This document shows, in pieces, positions 26,499-35,542 of a stretch of DNA of 64,000 nt. The stretch comes from Daejeonella lutea (GTDB taxonomy: Bacteria; Bacteroidota; Bacteroidia; Sphingobacteriales; Sphingobacteriaceae): assembly GCF_900168015.1 (NCBI RefSeq), contig NZ_FUYR01000001.1, forward strand, positions 1,548,943 to 1,612,942. Direction: 5' to 3'. Made by a program: the position numbers and the translations under genes. The notes below the pieces were generated by a model. That model was not told the DNA's origin and did not search any database. It saw nothing but the letters and a program-made list of their open reading frames with translations. The stretch's first letter is position 1; each line of letters opens with the position of its first letter.

Positions 26499-26883
26499 GG
26501 TTTTCTAAATAAGTTTTTTTAAACTTCAGAATTGCGGCATGTAATTTTTTTTCGAGAAAAGCATAATCCCCGATCTCATTACCAATATAGTTAATACCAA
26601 GAAGTATTGTCAGAGAGTGCTCTGTAAGAAAAGGATAAAAATGTTCCGCTTTCTGGAGGCGATAAATCTCCCGGATCCGGCGTTTGAGCAAATTTCTATC
26701 AATCGCGCGCTTAAATTTCTTTTTCGGTACACTGATTAACACTTGAACAGGCATTTCAGCTGGAAGAGCTTCCTGAAGCCAAATGATGCGAAAAGGGTAT
26801 AACAAAAAAGAAGAACCGTTATGGAAAAGCTTATCAATAAGCTTTATACTACATAACCGTTCTTCCTTACTAAAACTATACAT
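26488..26883 (-). CDS. rnpA: Ribonuclease P protein component
   Basis: The protein subunit of RNase P, which matures the 5' ends of tRNAs. It has 131 residues from the ATG at 26883 ([20 protein letters not shown]), a better start than the frame's opening at 26910. The RNR signature region reads [20 protein letters not shown], as in other members. It follows rpmH by 75 bp and overlaps yidD. The RNase P RNA gene was not seen in the window. Confidence 0.94.
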   Translation of the reverse strand: MYSFSKEERLCSIKLIDKLFHNGSSFLLYPFRIIWLQEALPAEMPVQVLISVPKKKFKRAIDRNLLKRRIREIYRLQKAEHFYPFLTEHSLTILLGINYIGNEIGDYAFLEKKLHAAILKFKKTYLENHVE

Positions 26884-26958
26884 TTGATTGTTACTTAGCC
26901 TGATCAACAAGCAGATTTATATCTGCAAAATTCGTAAAGGCTACGAATAACACCCAAA

Positions 26959-27117
26959 TTATGCTTTGTGGCGACGCTCGTCAGATACTGATAATCTCTT
27001 TCTACCCTTAGCTCTTCTTGATGCTAAAACTCTTCTTCCGTTCGCACTGCTCATACGCTCTCTAAATCCGTGCTTATTTCTTCTTTTTCTTTGAGAAGGC
27101 TGGAATGTTCTTTTCAT
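26959..27117 (-). CDS. rpmH: 50S ribosomal protein L34
   Basis: A 52-residue, highly basic ribosomal protein found by reading the minus strand directly. It starts [20 protein letters not shown], continues [20 protein letters not shown], and ends VSDERRHKA, which is the complete L34 pattern. It is first in the rpmH-rnpA-yidD-tsaB group, with a near-perfect promoter upstream at 27155-27185. dnaA is not beside it, in contrast to many other phyla. Confidence 0.97.
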   Translation of the reverse strand: MKRTFQPSQRKRRNKHGFRERMSSANGRRVLASRRAKGRKRLSVSDERRHKA

Positions 27118-27154
27118 GACTTTTAATCTATTATTGCTCTAAAAAACAGGAGTG

Positions 27155-27185
27155 CAAATATAAGATTGATTTTTCACAATTCAAA
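27155..27185 (-). promoter_or_regulatory. Strong housekeeping promoter of rpmH
   Basis: On the minus strand TTTG (27185-27182), a spacer of exactly 19 bp, and TATATTTG (27162-27155) match the Bacteroidota consensus TTTG-N19-TAnnTTTG at every fixed position. The rpmH ATG lies 37 bp downstream. Confidence 0.85.
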
Positions 27186-27230
27186 CAACAGAATCAAAAT
27201 AAGCCCTGACTGAGATATATTACCAAAAAA

Positions 27231-27644
27231 TTAACTTTTTTGGCTTTTAAGAATATCGCGTATATCCGCCAGAAGAGCCTCTTCCCGACTCGGAGCAGCA
27301 GGTGCTGCCGGCAATTCCTCTTCCTTCCTCTTAAGCGAATTAATAGCTTTTACCACAGCAAAAATACAAATTGCTACAATAAAAAACTGGATTAGGGTAT
27401 TGATGAAATTGCCATAACGAATTGCAACCTCCTCAACTTTGTTTACAGCATCAGCGCTAACCAGTATTACTTTCTTATCCGCAAAGTCCACACCTCCCGT
27501 CATATATCCAATTGGAGGCATTATAATATCATCAACAAGAGAAGTTATGATCTTTCCAAATGCCGCTCCGATTATCACACCAACTGCGAGATCAACGACA
27601 TTTCCTTTGGAGACAAATTCCTTGAATTCCTTAACAACTGACAT
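27231..27644 (-). CDS. mscL: Large-conductance mechanosensitive channel
   Basis: MscL is a homopentameric inner-membrane channel that opens during osmotic downshock. The 137-residue protein has the N-terminal helix and pore helix TM1 (FKEFVSKGNVVDLAVGVIIG, AAFGKIITSLVDDIIMPPIG), a periplasmic loop, TM2 (FINTLIQFFIVAICIFAVVK) and a charged C-terminal bundle rich in Ala-Pro. Length is typical. It is divergent from rpoN across 158 bp of AT-rich DNA. Confidence 0.96.
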   Translation of the reverse strand: MSVVKEFKEFVSKGNVVDLAVGVIIGAAFGKIITSLVDDIIMPPIGYMTGGVDFADKKVILVSADAVNKVEEVAIRYGNFINTLIQFFIVAICIFAVVKAINSLKRKEEELPAAPAAPSREEALLADIRDILKSQKS

Positions 27645-27802
27645 AATTTAAAATTAAATGGTTCAATCTAAATTAAGTTTAAAACGTTAATAACCAAAAT
27701 AATTAATTTTAAAGCTATCGCTGGCCTTATGAAAGAGATATTTTTATTCAAGTTTTATTCCATCCCACCATTATTATGTAATTTTACGCCTCATACCGTA
27801 CC

Positions 27803-29275
27803 ATGTTAAGACAAAACCTACAACAAAAGCTTCTTCAGAAACTCTCTCCCCAACAGATTCAGTTTATCAAGCTCTTGCAGGTGCCTACTGTCTCGCTGGA
27901 CACCAGGATTAAAGAGGAATTGGAAGACAATCCAGCTCTTGAAGACCTGAGCCTTGCAAACATGAATGAACCCACAGAGGAATATCCTGACCGTGACCCG
28001 GACGACGACAACTTCAACTCTGAAGACACTCAGGAAACCATGGACGAATTTAATGTGGACGACTACCTTCAGGAAGACAACTTAAACGATTACGGCTCAA
28101 AATACGACCAGAATGGCGATGATGATGATGACCGTAAGGAAATTCCAATCGCTATACAAAGCTCTTTTTTTGAGAGTCTGCAAGCACAATTAGATCTTGT
28201 TCCTTTGTCTGACAAAGATTTCCGAATCGGTCAGCAGATTATAGGAAGCCTTGACGATGACGGCTACCTGCGCCGGCCAATAGGCTCGCTCATAGATGAT
28301 CTTGCTTTTTCACAAAATGTATTTGCTGAAGAAGATGAAGTTCTTGAAATGCTAAAAGTAATTCAGTCGTTTGACCCAGCGGGGGTTGGGGCAAGGGATT
28401 TGCAGGAATGCCTGCTTATTCAGCTGAGGAAACGTGATCATACTCCTGTTGTTCAGAAGGCAATGATAGTTGTTGAGGAATATCTTGACGAGTTTACAAA
28501 AAAGCATTATGACAAGCTGGAACGGTCTCTCAATATGGATTCGGAGGAGCTTAAGGATGTGGTAAATGAAATTCTTAAGCTTAATCCAAAGCCGGGTGAT
28601 TCAAATGCAGTCACTACAAAACAATTACAGATTATTCCTGATTTCCACATCAGCAACAATGACGGCGTATTGTTTCTTACCTTAAATTCGCAAAATGCTC
28701 CGGAACTCCGTGTTAGCCGCTCCTACCAGGAAATGTTTGAGCATTATGATAAGACCTCACAAAAAGATAAAAAGCTCAAAGAAGCAGTCCAGTTTGTGAA
28801 ACAAAAGTTGGATTCAGCCAAGTGGTTTATCGATGCAATAAAACAGCGTCAGCAAACATTATTGAAGACCATGAATTCAATCATGAACTATCAATACGAG
28901 TACTTTCTGACGGGCGATGACAAGAACCTGAGACCAATGATTTTAAAGGATATCGCAGACCGCATAGGAATGGATATTTCAACGGTTTCCAGGGTGGCAA
29001 ACTCAAAATATGTTCAAACTGAATTCGGCACTTTCCTTTTAAAATCTTTCTTTTCTGAAGCTATCCAGATGGATAGCGGTGAGGAAGTATCTAACAAAGA
29101 AGTTAAGAAGATCCTTGAAGAGTGTATCGGGAAAGAAGATAAACGGCGTCCACTTGCAGACGAAAAGTTGACTGAAATCTTAAAGGAAAAAGGATATAAT
29201 ATTGCCCGACGCACTGTTGCTAAATATCGTGAGGCGATGAATATTCCAGTAGCGAGGTTGAGGAAAGAGTTGTAA
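27803..29275 (+). CDS. rpoN: RNA polymerase sigma-54 factor
   Basis: The alternative sigma factor that needs AAA+ enhancer-binding proteins to open promoters. The 490 residues show region I (QKLLQKLSPQQIQFIKLLQV), a strongly acidic region II (about residues 55-115, rich in Asp), the core-binding domain (QSFDPAGVGARDLQECLLIQ) and the C-terminal DNA-binding domain with the RpoN box ARRTVAKYRE. Length and domain order are normal. A -7-like TAATTTTA lies at 27779-27786. No enhancer-binding activator gene is present in this window. Confidence 0.96.
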   Translation: MLRQNLQQKLLQKLSPQQIQFIKLLQVPTVSLDTRIKEELEDNPALEDLSLANMNEPTEEYPDRDPDDDNFNSEDTQETMDEFNVDDYLQEDNLNDYGSKYDQNGDDDDDRKEIPIAIQSSFFESLQAQLDLVPLSDKDFRIGQQIIGSLDDDGYLRRPIGSLIDDLAFSQNVFAEEDEVLEMLKVIQSFDPAGVGARDLQECLLIQLRKRDHTPVVQKAMIVVEEYLDEFTKKHYDKLERSLNMDSEELKDVVNEILKLNPKPGDSNAVTTKQLQIIPDFHISNNDGVLFLTLNSQNAPELRVSRSYQEMFEHYDKTSQKDKKLKEAVQFVKQKLDSAKWFIDAIKQRQQTLLKTMNSIMNYQYEYFLTGDDKNLRPMILKDIADRIGMDISTVSRVANSKYVQTEFGTFLLKSFFSEAIQMDSGEEVSNKEVKKILEECIGKEDKRRPLADEKLTEILKEKGYNIARRTVAKYREAMNIPVARLRKEL

Positions 29276-29291
29276 TGGCTTGCCCTATTCG

Positions 29292-29407
29292 AGTTGACAG
29301 TTACCAGGCTGGACGGAAATTTGTCTCGTAAAACTTCTTGTATTTTATATCCAGCGTTTAGGCTATCGGTTTTGCTGCTATCAACTGTCCACTTTCAACT
29401 GTCAACT
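29292..29407. repeat. Repeat-containing convergent spacer after rpoN
   Basis: AGTTGACAGTT (29292-29302) and its exact complement AACTGTCAACT (29397-29407) bracket the spacer between rpoN and the convergent porP gene. The right arm is itself a direct repeat (TCAACTGTC at 29381 and 29396). A long-range hairpin could end transcription from both sides. It resembles the other gene-end repeats of the window. Confidence 0.5.
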
Positions 29408-29410
29408 TAT

Positions 29411-30424
29411 TCACCAACTTTTTTGCGGGCAGCTAACTTTATAGCGGTTATTCAAAAATACTCCCAGTACAATTTCGTGTGAACCATTGCTAACAGTGTT
29501 TAGGCCCGATGTTGTAAAATCGTAAGAGTAACCCAAGTTCATGAACGAACCCACATTGAACCCTGCCATTGCCGAAAAAGCATCATCTTTTCGGTAACTC
29601 GCTCCCATCCAGAATTTATCCCTGTATGCTACTTTCATGTTCACGTCTACAGATGCTGGTACTGGTGACACTATCTTCACCATTGCTGATGGCATTGCTG
29701 CAAAATCATCTCCCAAATAAACCTTGTATCCCGCAGAAATGAACATATGTGGCACCTTTTTACCTTGATCGTAGGCTGCATCATCGCTGAAACTTATCGG
29801 GCTGGCTAAAAGTTGTTGAGCCGCCACACCCGCGAAGTATCTTGGACCATACAACCAAACGCCCGCGCTGAGATCAGGTTTGAGCTGATCATAATCACCG
29901 GTACCAATCGCTTGATCAATAGGATTTTCCAAAGTGATTTTTGAACGGTCAAGGTAGATCTTTGATACTCCGGCCGCAACTCCTAACGATAGGTTAACAT
30001 TTGCACTTAAACCCATATGATAAGCATAGGTGGCATTGACATCTGTCCTTGAAATTGGGCCGGCTTTATCAGAAACAGCGTGAAATCCGATGCCATGATG
30101 AGGTTCTGAAGCCATATATGTTTGAACATAACTTCTGCTGTTGGGATTGGTTCCACCCGATTGAGGTACAGAAGTCGATGTTCCGTAAAGAAAGTTCTTA
30201 CCTAACGGCGCATGAATAGATATATACGAAGTTTCCGGGGCCCCGTCTAATCCCTGCCACTGACTCCTGTATCCGGCTTTAACATCGATATAATTCTCGA
30301 TACCAGAGATAGCAGGGTTAAGAATAAAGTTGTTAAATATATATTGGGTGTACTGTGGCCGCTGCTGCGAATAAGCCAACTCAATTGAACCCAGCCACAT
30401 TATTAAAAGTAAAATTCTCTTCAT
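29411..30424 (-). CDS. PorP/SprF-family type IX secretion outer-membrane protein
   Basis: A 337-residue beta-barrel protein of the PorP/SprF family, which helps attach or translocate particular type IX secretion substrates. It has a signal peptide (ILLLIMWLGSIELAYS), the family start QQRPQYTQYIFNNFILNPAI followed by SGIENYIDVKAGYRSQWQGL, and C-terminal barrel strands (GYSYDFTTSGL, HEIVLGVFL). It lies 172 bp downstream of, and on the same strand as, a large protein with a type IX sorting domain, the usual substrate-partner pairing. It converges on rpoN. Confidence 0.92.
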   Translation of the reverse strand: MKRILLLIMWLGSIELAYSQQRPQYTQYIFNNFILNPAISGIENYIDVKAGYRSQWQGLDGAPETSYISIHAPLGKNFLYGTSTSVPQSGGTNPNSRSYVQTYMASEPHHGIGFHAVSDKAGPISRTDVNATYAYHMGLSANVNLSLGVAAGVSKIYLDRSKITLENPIDQAIGTGDYDQLKPDLSAGVWLYGPRYFAGVAAQQLLASPISFSDDAAYDQGKKVPHMFISAGYKVYLGDDFAAMPSAMVKIVSPVPASVDVNMKVAYRDKFWMGASYRKDDAFSAMAGFNVGSFMNLGYSYDFTTSGLNTVSNGSHEIVLGVFLNNRYKVSCPQKSW

Positions 30425-30596
30425 TATCAGTTATTGAGCGTTCAACACATATCCAGAGTACGCATTTGAAAGTGATCCAGACACTCCATCTAGCATAGAT
30501 ACAATTTTTTTATCGTTTATGTAACTTACTAATTGTGAAATTATTGTTCCATATCGCATAACACACATACGTAATAAATTGATTTACAAACTGTCG

Positions 30597-33320
30597 CTAT
30601 TTTAAAATAGTTACCCAACCGGAATAAGCCGGAATTCCTAGCTTTGGATCAATGACATAATAGTATGTCCCTACGGGCAGATCACTGCCATTTAATGTTC
30701 CGTTCCAGGGATTTATATAACCGATAGAGGCATACACTTTAACACCAAACCTATTGAATATATCCACTCTTACCTCCGGATAGCTATCAAGATACTCTAT
30801 TTCCCAAACATCATTCACCCCATCGCCGTTGGGAGTGAATGTATTAGGAATTATGGGCTTGTCGACTATCTTCACAAAAATCTCATCACTTACAACACAA
30901 CCTTCTTCCGAAGTAATAGTTACAGTGTACCGGGTATCTTCAGTTGGAGAAGCAATAGGATTTTTGACATCATCCCGATCAAGGCCGATCGAAGGGCTCC
31001 ACTTGTATTGCAAATTGGTTCCAGTTGCGGCAATATTAAAAGCTACTGAGCCACCCCGTATCATGATAAAATCAGGTCCTGCCTCAAGCGAAGGGGTACT
31101 GACGTTGGCGGTCTGTGTTAGTGTAGATTCACATCCGGTATTACTTGTTACTGTCAAAACAACCTGATAATTACCCCCGCTCGCATATGTATGATCAAAG
31201 GCGAGATTATTGGACTTTACACTTGTTGTCCCGTCGCCAAAATCCCAACTCCACTTCACAATAGAGCCAGTGGGTATAGTTGAATTGTCCGTGAAAGTGA
31301 TATTTGTGTTATTACAACCTGGCTTAGACAAGCTGAATGCGGGCGTCGGTATAGAACTGATGGTAATAGTCTGGGCATATGCAACCGTTGCACAACTTGT
31401 CGAATTTTTCACCAACAGTTTGGCGGTGTAAGTGCCTGCACTTGAATAAGAATGAATTGGATTCTGCTCAGTTGATGTCTTACCATCGCCGAAATCCCAT
31501 AGCCAAGAAGTAATAGGATTTCCATTCGCCAGGCTTTCGTCTGTAAATTGGATCTCACTGACAGCACATAGATTTGTTGATGTTTTGAATTTCGATGTTG
31601 GCGGATCGTAGACATTAAGAGTCAAATCTATTTGTTGCTCTGACAAAGCACAGCCCCCAATTGATGGATATTTTGCCAGCACTTTGATATTTTTCTGCCC
31701 CGCAGTCGGGTAGGAAACTGTTTTGGGAAAGTAATAATCGTAATATGTTGTCCCATTCCTGATCACGGGCACAGACGTGGTTATAAGTTGTTCCTCAACA
31801 ATACCGCCAGCTTCAAATTGCCAGGAGAGACTCGAAACCGGTGAAGTAAGGGTTACCTTTAAATTGAAGGGTTGCTTGCTGCAGGCGTCATTAATTACTT
31901 CTTTTGTATCCGGGGTTTCAGCGATAGCAGACTGATTAGATGCAAGGTTTGTACCTGCTGAGTACGCGTAAGACTCTACATCACCAAATCCATACGCAAT
32001 TGCATTGAATCCATCAGCAGCTGATAGATTAAAGATCTGAGTTGCATATTGGTTCAAATTGAGCTGCAAATATGAAAGGGTTGGCGAACCAGGGAGTACT
32101 GAAAAGGTCCCTTTCGGCGCCGCGCCATTTACCCGGAAACTGCTGGCTGCAGAAGTTTTAATAAGGACATTCACGTAATTTTCGCTAATGTCTTCTTTGT
32201 TAGATGAGTAAACGGTAATATTCTTAATATTATATTCAATCGGATTTAGGATCACCATATCCGGATCACTCACGCCTCCTCCGGCACAGGATTGCGTCAG
32301 CGAATATTGAGCGACAGCGATTGCTTTTGTCGACGAAATATACGTCGGTGTATTGGTAGGCGAAATAGTTTGATAAAACTGACCGGCATTAAGAGTTGCC
32401 ACTAACGCCCCATTAAACTCTACAGGTGTGTTATTTTCCTTGGCCACCACCCTGATATAATTTCCACGCGTCCTGACATTTGTTCCGCTGGGGCTTTTAG
32501 AACTAAAAGGAACAAAGCCGTATGTTTTACCCCAGCTTTCAACTGGATAGTTCTGCTGATAAAGTGGATCTGATGAAACATTCCCGGCGCATCCTGTAGC
32601 AGCTGTAACGCTGGAGTTCGTGGTACCTGAAAACATCGCAAACTTCTTGCACGCAGATGTTGCCGGATCTACCGACACACTAACCCCAGTAAGATCATTT
32701 GCTGAAAGATACTCATACACATCTCCCTTGTTCGCAAGCACAACTCCCCCGGGTATCAGATCAGCACCATTTCGTTTGAAAAAAATCTTAGTATCGGCTT
32801 CGCTGGCAATGACGACTATATGATTCAATCCACCATCCATTGTATTCCCACTTGTATAGTTCATACTGAAATACTGCTGTCCTAACGCATCTTTTGGTAA
32901 TATCAATGAAGCCGCTGAGCGCGCGCCGGCAAAGATGTGACCATAAACCACAACCTTGGGCTTTCCTGCATCTACAAGCACTCTGATAGCCCGGTTTGAT
33001 AACACCCGGTTAGATTCCGCATTATCTATGTAGGCATCGGCACGCGGTACTTTAACCTCGATAACCGTATTGGGTTGTGCAAGGTTGAACCTTTGCGAAA
33101 AGCTGCCAACGGTTACTGTCCCTGTTGAAGCTTCCTTACCGGTAATGAAAATCGAGTAATTAGCGAGCGGCCTTACACCGTTTATATTAGCAGCAACGTG
33201 AGATGGGAATGCCGCGTAAAACTCCGTCCCTTCATTGGAAGTACTTTGAGCTTTTGCAGAGGAGAGATAAAAAAGCAAAATGAGGGTGACCGAAAGCCCG
33301 TAAATTATCCTGTTACACAT
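30597..33320 (-). CDS. Secreted PKD-domain protein with type B gliding-motility C-terminal sorting domain
   Basis: A 907-residue cell-surface or secreted protein. A signal peptide (residues 1-25, ending SSAKAQ) is followed by a long beta-rich region of about 450 residues resembling IgGFc-binding-protein N-terminal domains (EFYAAFPSHVAANINGVRPL), then two PKD domains with WDFGDG motifs, an SPSIGLDRDDVKNPIASP linker, and a C-terminal CHU_C/type B sorting domain (residues 821-907, PNTFTPNGDGVNDVWEI to GTYYYVIDPK). It is exported by the type IX system, probably with the PorP/SprF protein encoded next. A role in adhesion or gliding is likely, and the ligand is unknown. Confidence 0.88.
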   Translation of the reverse strand: MCNRIIYGLSVTLILLFYLSSAKAQSTSNEGTEFYAAFPSHVAANINGVRPLANYSIFITGKEASTGTVTVGSFSQRFNLAQPNTVIEVKVPRADAYIDNAESNRVLSNRAIRVLVDAGKPKVVVYGHIFAGARSAASLILPKDALGQQYFSMNYTSGNTMDGGLNHIVVIASEADTKIFFKRNGADLIPGGVVLANKGDVYEYLSANDLTGVSVSVDPATSACKKFAMFSGTTNSSVTAATGCAGNVSSDPLYQQNYPVESWGKTYGFVPFSSKSPSGTNVRTRGNYIRVVAKENNTPVEFNGALVATLNAGQFYQTISPTNTPTYISSTKAIAVAQYSLTQSCAGGGVSDPDMVILNPIEYNIKNITVYSSNKEDISENYVNVLIKTSAASSFRVNGAAPKGTFSVLPGSPTLSYLQLNLNQYATQIFNLSAADGFNAIAYGFGDVESYAYSAGTNLASNQSAIAETPDTKEVINDACSKQPFNLKVTLTSPVSSLSWQFEAGGIVEEQLITTSVPVIRNGTTYYDYYFPKTVSYPTAGQKNIKVLAKYPSIGGCALSEQQIDLTLNVYDPPTSKFKTSTNLCAVSEIQFTDESLANGNPITSWLWDFGDGKTSTEQNPIHSYSSAGTYTAKLLVKNSTSCATVAYAQTITISSIPTPAFSLSKPGCNNTNITFTDNSTIPTGSIVKWSWDFGDGTTSVKSNNLAFDHTYASGGNYQVVLTVTSNTGCESTLTQTANVSTPSLEAGPDFIMIRGGSVAFNIAATGTNLQYKWSPSIGLDRDDVKNPIASPTEDTRYTVTITSEEGCVVSDEIFVKIVDKPIIPNTFTPNGDGVNDVWEIEYLDSYPEVRVDIFNRFGVKVYASIGYINPWNGTLNGSDLPVGTYYYVIDPKLGIPAYSGWVTILK

Positions 33321-33340
33321 TCCTCGTTGTATTGTTCCTG

Positions 33341-33348
33341 CAAAAATA
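33341..33348 (-). promoter_or_regulatory. Candidate -7 element of the PKD-protein gene
   Basis: On the minus strand TATTTTTG matches TAnnTTTG exactly, 21 bp before the ATG at 33320. No matching -33 element was seen at 19 bp. Confidence 0.35.
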
Positions 33349-33510
33349 TATCAAAGTTTTATATAAGATACGTTAACAAGGCAAAACGCGGTTGTTCTAT
33401 TTAAAAAATATCTTGGATAATCCCTTTTAACTGTTGAATCAATGGCCTTCAATTCAGACGCTTACCAATAACCGACAATAAACTCGTATTAATGAAAGTT
33501 ATTGTAAAAC

Positions 33511-33543
33511 AAAAAAGCCGAAAGAACTGATCTTCCGGCTTTG
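33511..33543 (-). terminator. Terminator of the KDPG aldolase gene
   Basis: Read on the minus strand, AAAGCCGGAAGAT and its complementary TTTCGGCTTT form a stem with one mismatch, followed by TTTTTTG. It lies 20-50 bases past the aldolase stop codon. Confidence 0.8.
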
Positions 33544-33562
33544 TAATACTATCATGGAACGA

Positions 33563-34225
33563 CTATTTCCTCAGGGATTTGATAATTTCTAGCGCTTCTT
33601 GTGTTGATGCAGTAAGTTCAGCGTATTTCTTATTCTCCATCACATCTTTGCTTACCAGTTTACTGCCCATTCCTACGGCACAAACACCTGCTTTAAACCA
33701 ACCTTCAATATTACCTCTGTCAAGCTCTACACCACCGGTAGGCATAAATAAAAGATTAGGAAATAATTCTTTAATTGCAGACATGAAACCAGGGCCCAGG
33801 ATATTTCCCGGAAACAATTTCACCATCTTTGCGCCTAAGGTTTCGGCTTTAATGATCTCACTTGGAGTCATACATCCAGGTACCCATAGCACATCATGTT
33901 TATCGGCAACCTGAGCAACACTCTCAACTAATCCCGGGCAAATAATATAGTCTGCACCAGCGTCGATGAATGTCTGTGCCATTGCACCATCCTTAATTGT
34001 TCCGATTCCGAGGTACATTCCTGGCATTTCAGCATCAACGACTGACCGCAGCTTTTTAAAATTATTTAATGCAGCTTCGCCCCGGTTTGTGTACTCAACA
34101 GTACGGATGCCTGCGCTATATAATGCTCTTAATATTTCAACACTTGTTTCCTCATCTTTAAAAAAATATAGAGGTAAAATTCCCTGTTCAGGTATTAGTT
34201 TTAAAAGTTCTGCTTTCTTACTCAT
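33563..34225 (-). CDS. eda: KDPG/KHG aldolase
   Basis: A class I aldolase that cleaves 2-keto-3-deoxy-6-phosphogluconate to pyruvate and glyceraldehyde-3-phosphate. The protein of 220 residues starts MSKKAELLK at 34225; the frame opens upstream at 34291 but that extension is not family-like. The barrel motifs are present: GIRTVEYTNRGEAA, YLGIGTIKDG, CPGLVESVAQVADKH, VPGCMTPSEI, the Schiff-base lysine in AKMVKLFPG, and LLFMPTGGV. It is divergent from kdgK, the preceding step in KDG catabolism, so they share a control region. Confidence 0.93.
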   Translation of the reverse strand: MSKKAELLKLIPEQGILPLYFFKDEETSVEILRALYSAGIRTVEYTNRGEAALNNFKKLRSVVDAEMPGMYLGIGTIKDGAMAQTFIDAGADYIICPGLVESVAQVADKHDVLWVPGCMTPSEIIKAETLGAKMVKLFPGNILGPGFMSAIKELFPNLLFMPTGGVELDRGNIEGWFKAGVCAVGMGSKLVSKDVMENKKYAELTASTQEALEIIKSLRK

Positions 34226-34354
34226 TTGATGTGTTATTTGAAGGCCTAATGTAAAGATTTTATAAATTTCTTTATGTAAAATCTCTATCACCTATCTGTG
34301 CTGAAATTCATACGTAACAATTTTCAAGTTTTTTTACGTTTGGATGCGAAAAAC

Positions 34355-34384
34355 TTTCAAATACGGGTCATTAGTGTATTTTTG
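34355..34384 (+). promoter_or_regulatory. Candidate kdgK promoter
   Basis: TTTC (34355-34358), 18 bp, and TATTTTTG (34377-34384) resemble TTTG-N19-TAnnTTTG with one changed base in the -33 box. The kdgK ATG is 57 bp downstream. Confidence 0.5.
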
Positions 34385-34441
34385 TTTAATCCTTTGCGAT
34401 TAATTAACAAACCTACTTTTCAACTTAAATAACACACAACA

Positions 34442-35467
34442 ATGGCTAAAAAAGTCGTAACCCTTGGAGAAATAATGTTACGCTTATCAACTCCTGATTT
34501 CAAAAGATTCGTACAAAGCGACAGTTTTGATGTAACCTATGGTGGCGGTGAAGCAAACGTAGCTGCCGCACTTTGCAATTATGGATTAAATGGATCATTT
34601 GTTTCTAAAGTTCCCGACAATGCCATAGGTCAGTCTGCAATCAACCATCTACGCCGTTATGGGGTAGATACACAACATGTTGCTCGAGGTGGTAAAAGAT
34701 TAGGTATCTATTTCCTTGAAACAGGTGCTTCCATGCGCGCGTCACAGGTAATTTATGACCGTGCCGATGCGTCAATATCGGAAGCTGACGCATCAGAATT
34801 CGACTTCGATGCAATTTTTGAAGGTGCGGACTGGTTCCATACAACCGGTATTACGCCCGCGCTAAGTGATTCCGCTGCGGCGTTGACTGAAGCGGCGTTA
34901 AAAGCTGCAAAAGCTAAAGGAATTACGACAAGTATCGACCTTAACTACCGTAAAAAACTTTGGAGTAAAGAAAAAGCGAGGGAAGTAATGACCAGACTTT
35001 GTCAGCATGTTGATGTATGTATCGGAAATGAGGAAGACGCTCACGACAGCCTAGGTTTTACTAGCAAAGGAACAGATGTAACCAAGGGAGAATTGAATCT
35101 GGATGGTTACAAAGATGTTTGCAGGCAGTTAAAAGAAAAATTTGGCTTCAAATATGTTGCTTCGAGTTTGAGAGAAAGCCACAGCGCATCTGATAACGGA
35201 TGGTCGGCTCTGGTTTACGATGGAACCGAATTCTACAGAACTAAACAATACGAAGTGCGTATCGTTGACCGTGTTGGTAGTGGCGATTCGTTTGCAAGCG
35301 GTTTCATCTACGGCTTGGTAACAGGAATGAAAATGTCTGATGCTGCTGAGTTTGGTGTTGCTGCATCGGCACTTAAGCACACAATTCCTGGAGATCTTAA
35401 CCACGCAACATTATCTGATGTAAAAGCATTAGTTGGTGGCGACGGATCTGGCCGTGTGCAGCGATAA
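34442..35467 (+). CDS. kdgK: 2-keto-3-deoxygluconate kinase
   Basis: A PfkB-family sugar kinase that makes 2-keto-3-deoxy-6-phosphogluconate. The 341-residue protein shows the substrate-binding GGGEANVAAAL motif near residue 36, the dimer-lid region, the ATP-binding SIDLNYR strand, and the catalytic-base motif VDRVGSGDSFASGF. It is divergent from the KDPG aldolase and followed by a terminator and a YhcH gene. Together these consume KDG from uronate-containing polysaccharides. Confidence 0.93.
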   Translation: MAKKVVTLGEIMLRLSTPDFKRFVQSDSFDVTYGGGEANVAAALCNYGLNGSFVSKVPDNAIGQSAINHLRRYGVDTQHVARGGKRLGIYFLETGASMRASQVIYDRADASISEADASEFDFDAIFEGADWFHTTGITPALSDSAAALTEAALKAAKAKGITTSIDLNYRKKLWSKEKAREVMTRLCQHVDVCIGNEEDAHDSLGFTSKGTDVTKGELNLDGYKDVCRQLKEKFGFKYVASSLRESHSASDNGWSALVYDGTEFYRTKQYEVRIVDRVGSGDSFASGFIYGLVTGMKMSDAAEFGVAASALKHTIPGDLNHATLSDVKALVGGDGSGRVQR

Positions 35468-35488
35468 TTAAAACATAAAAATAAAGAG

Positions 35489-35517
35489 CCCACCTACTCA
35501 AATAGGTGGGTTTTTTT
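35489..35517 (+). terminator. Terminator between kdgK and the YhcH-family gene
   Basis: CCCACCTA (35489-35496) and TAGGTGGG (35503-35510) form a perfect 8-bp stem with a 6-nt loop, followed by seven T residues. Only 25 bp separate it from the next ATG, so the following gene must rely on readthrough. Confidence 0.85.
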
Positions 35518-35542
35518 AAACCTAATATTTAATTGAAGAAAT

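Noticed and set aside
29294-29482. 62-residue plus-strand frame after rpoN
   Set aside because: It runs through the inverted-repeat spacer and into the antisense of porP; no promoter, ribosome-binding site or recognisable sequence.
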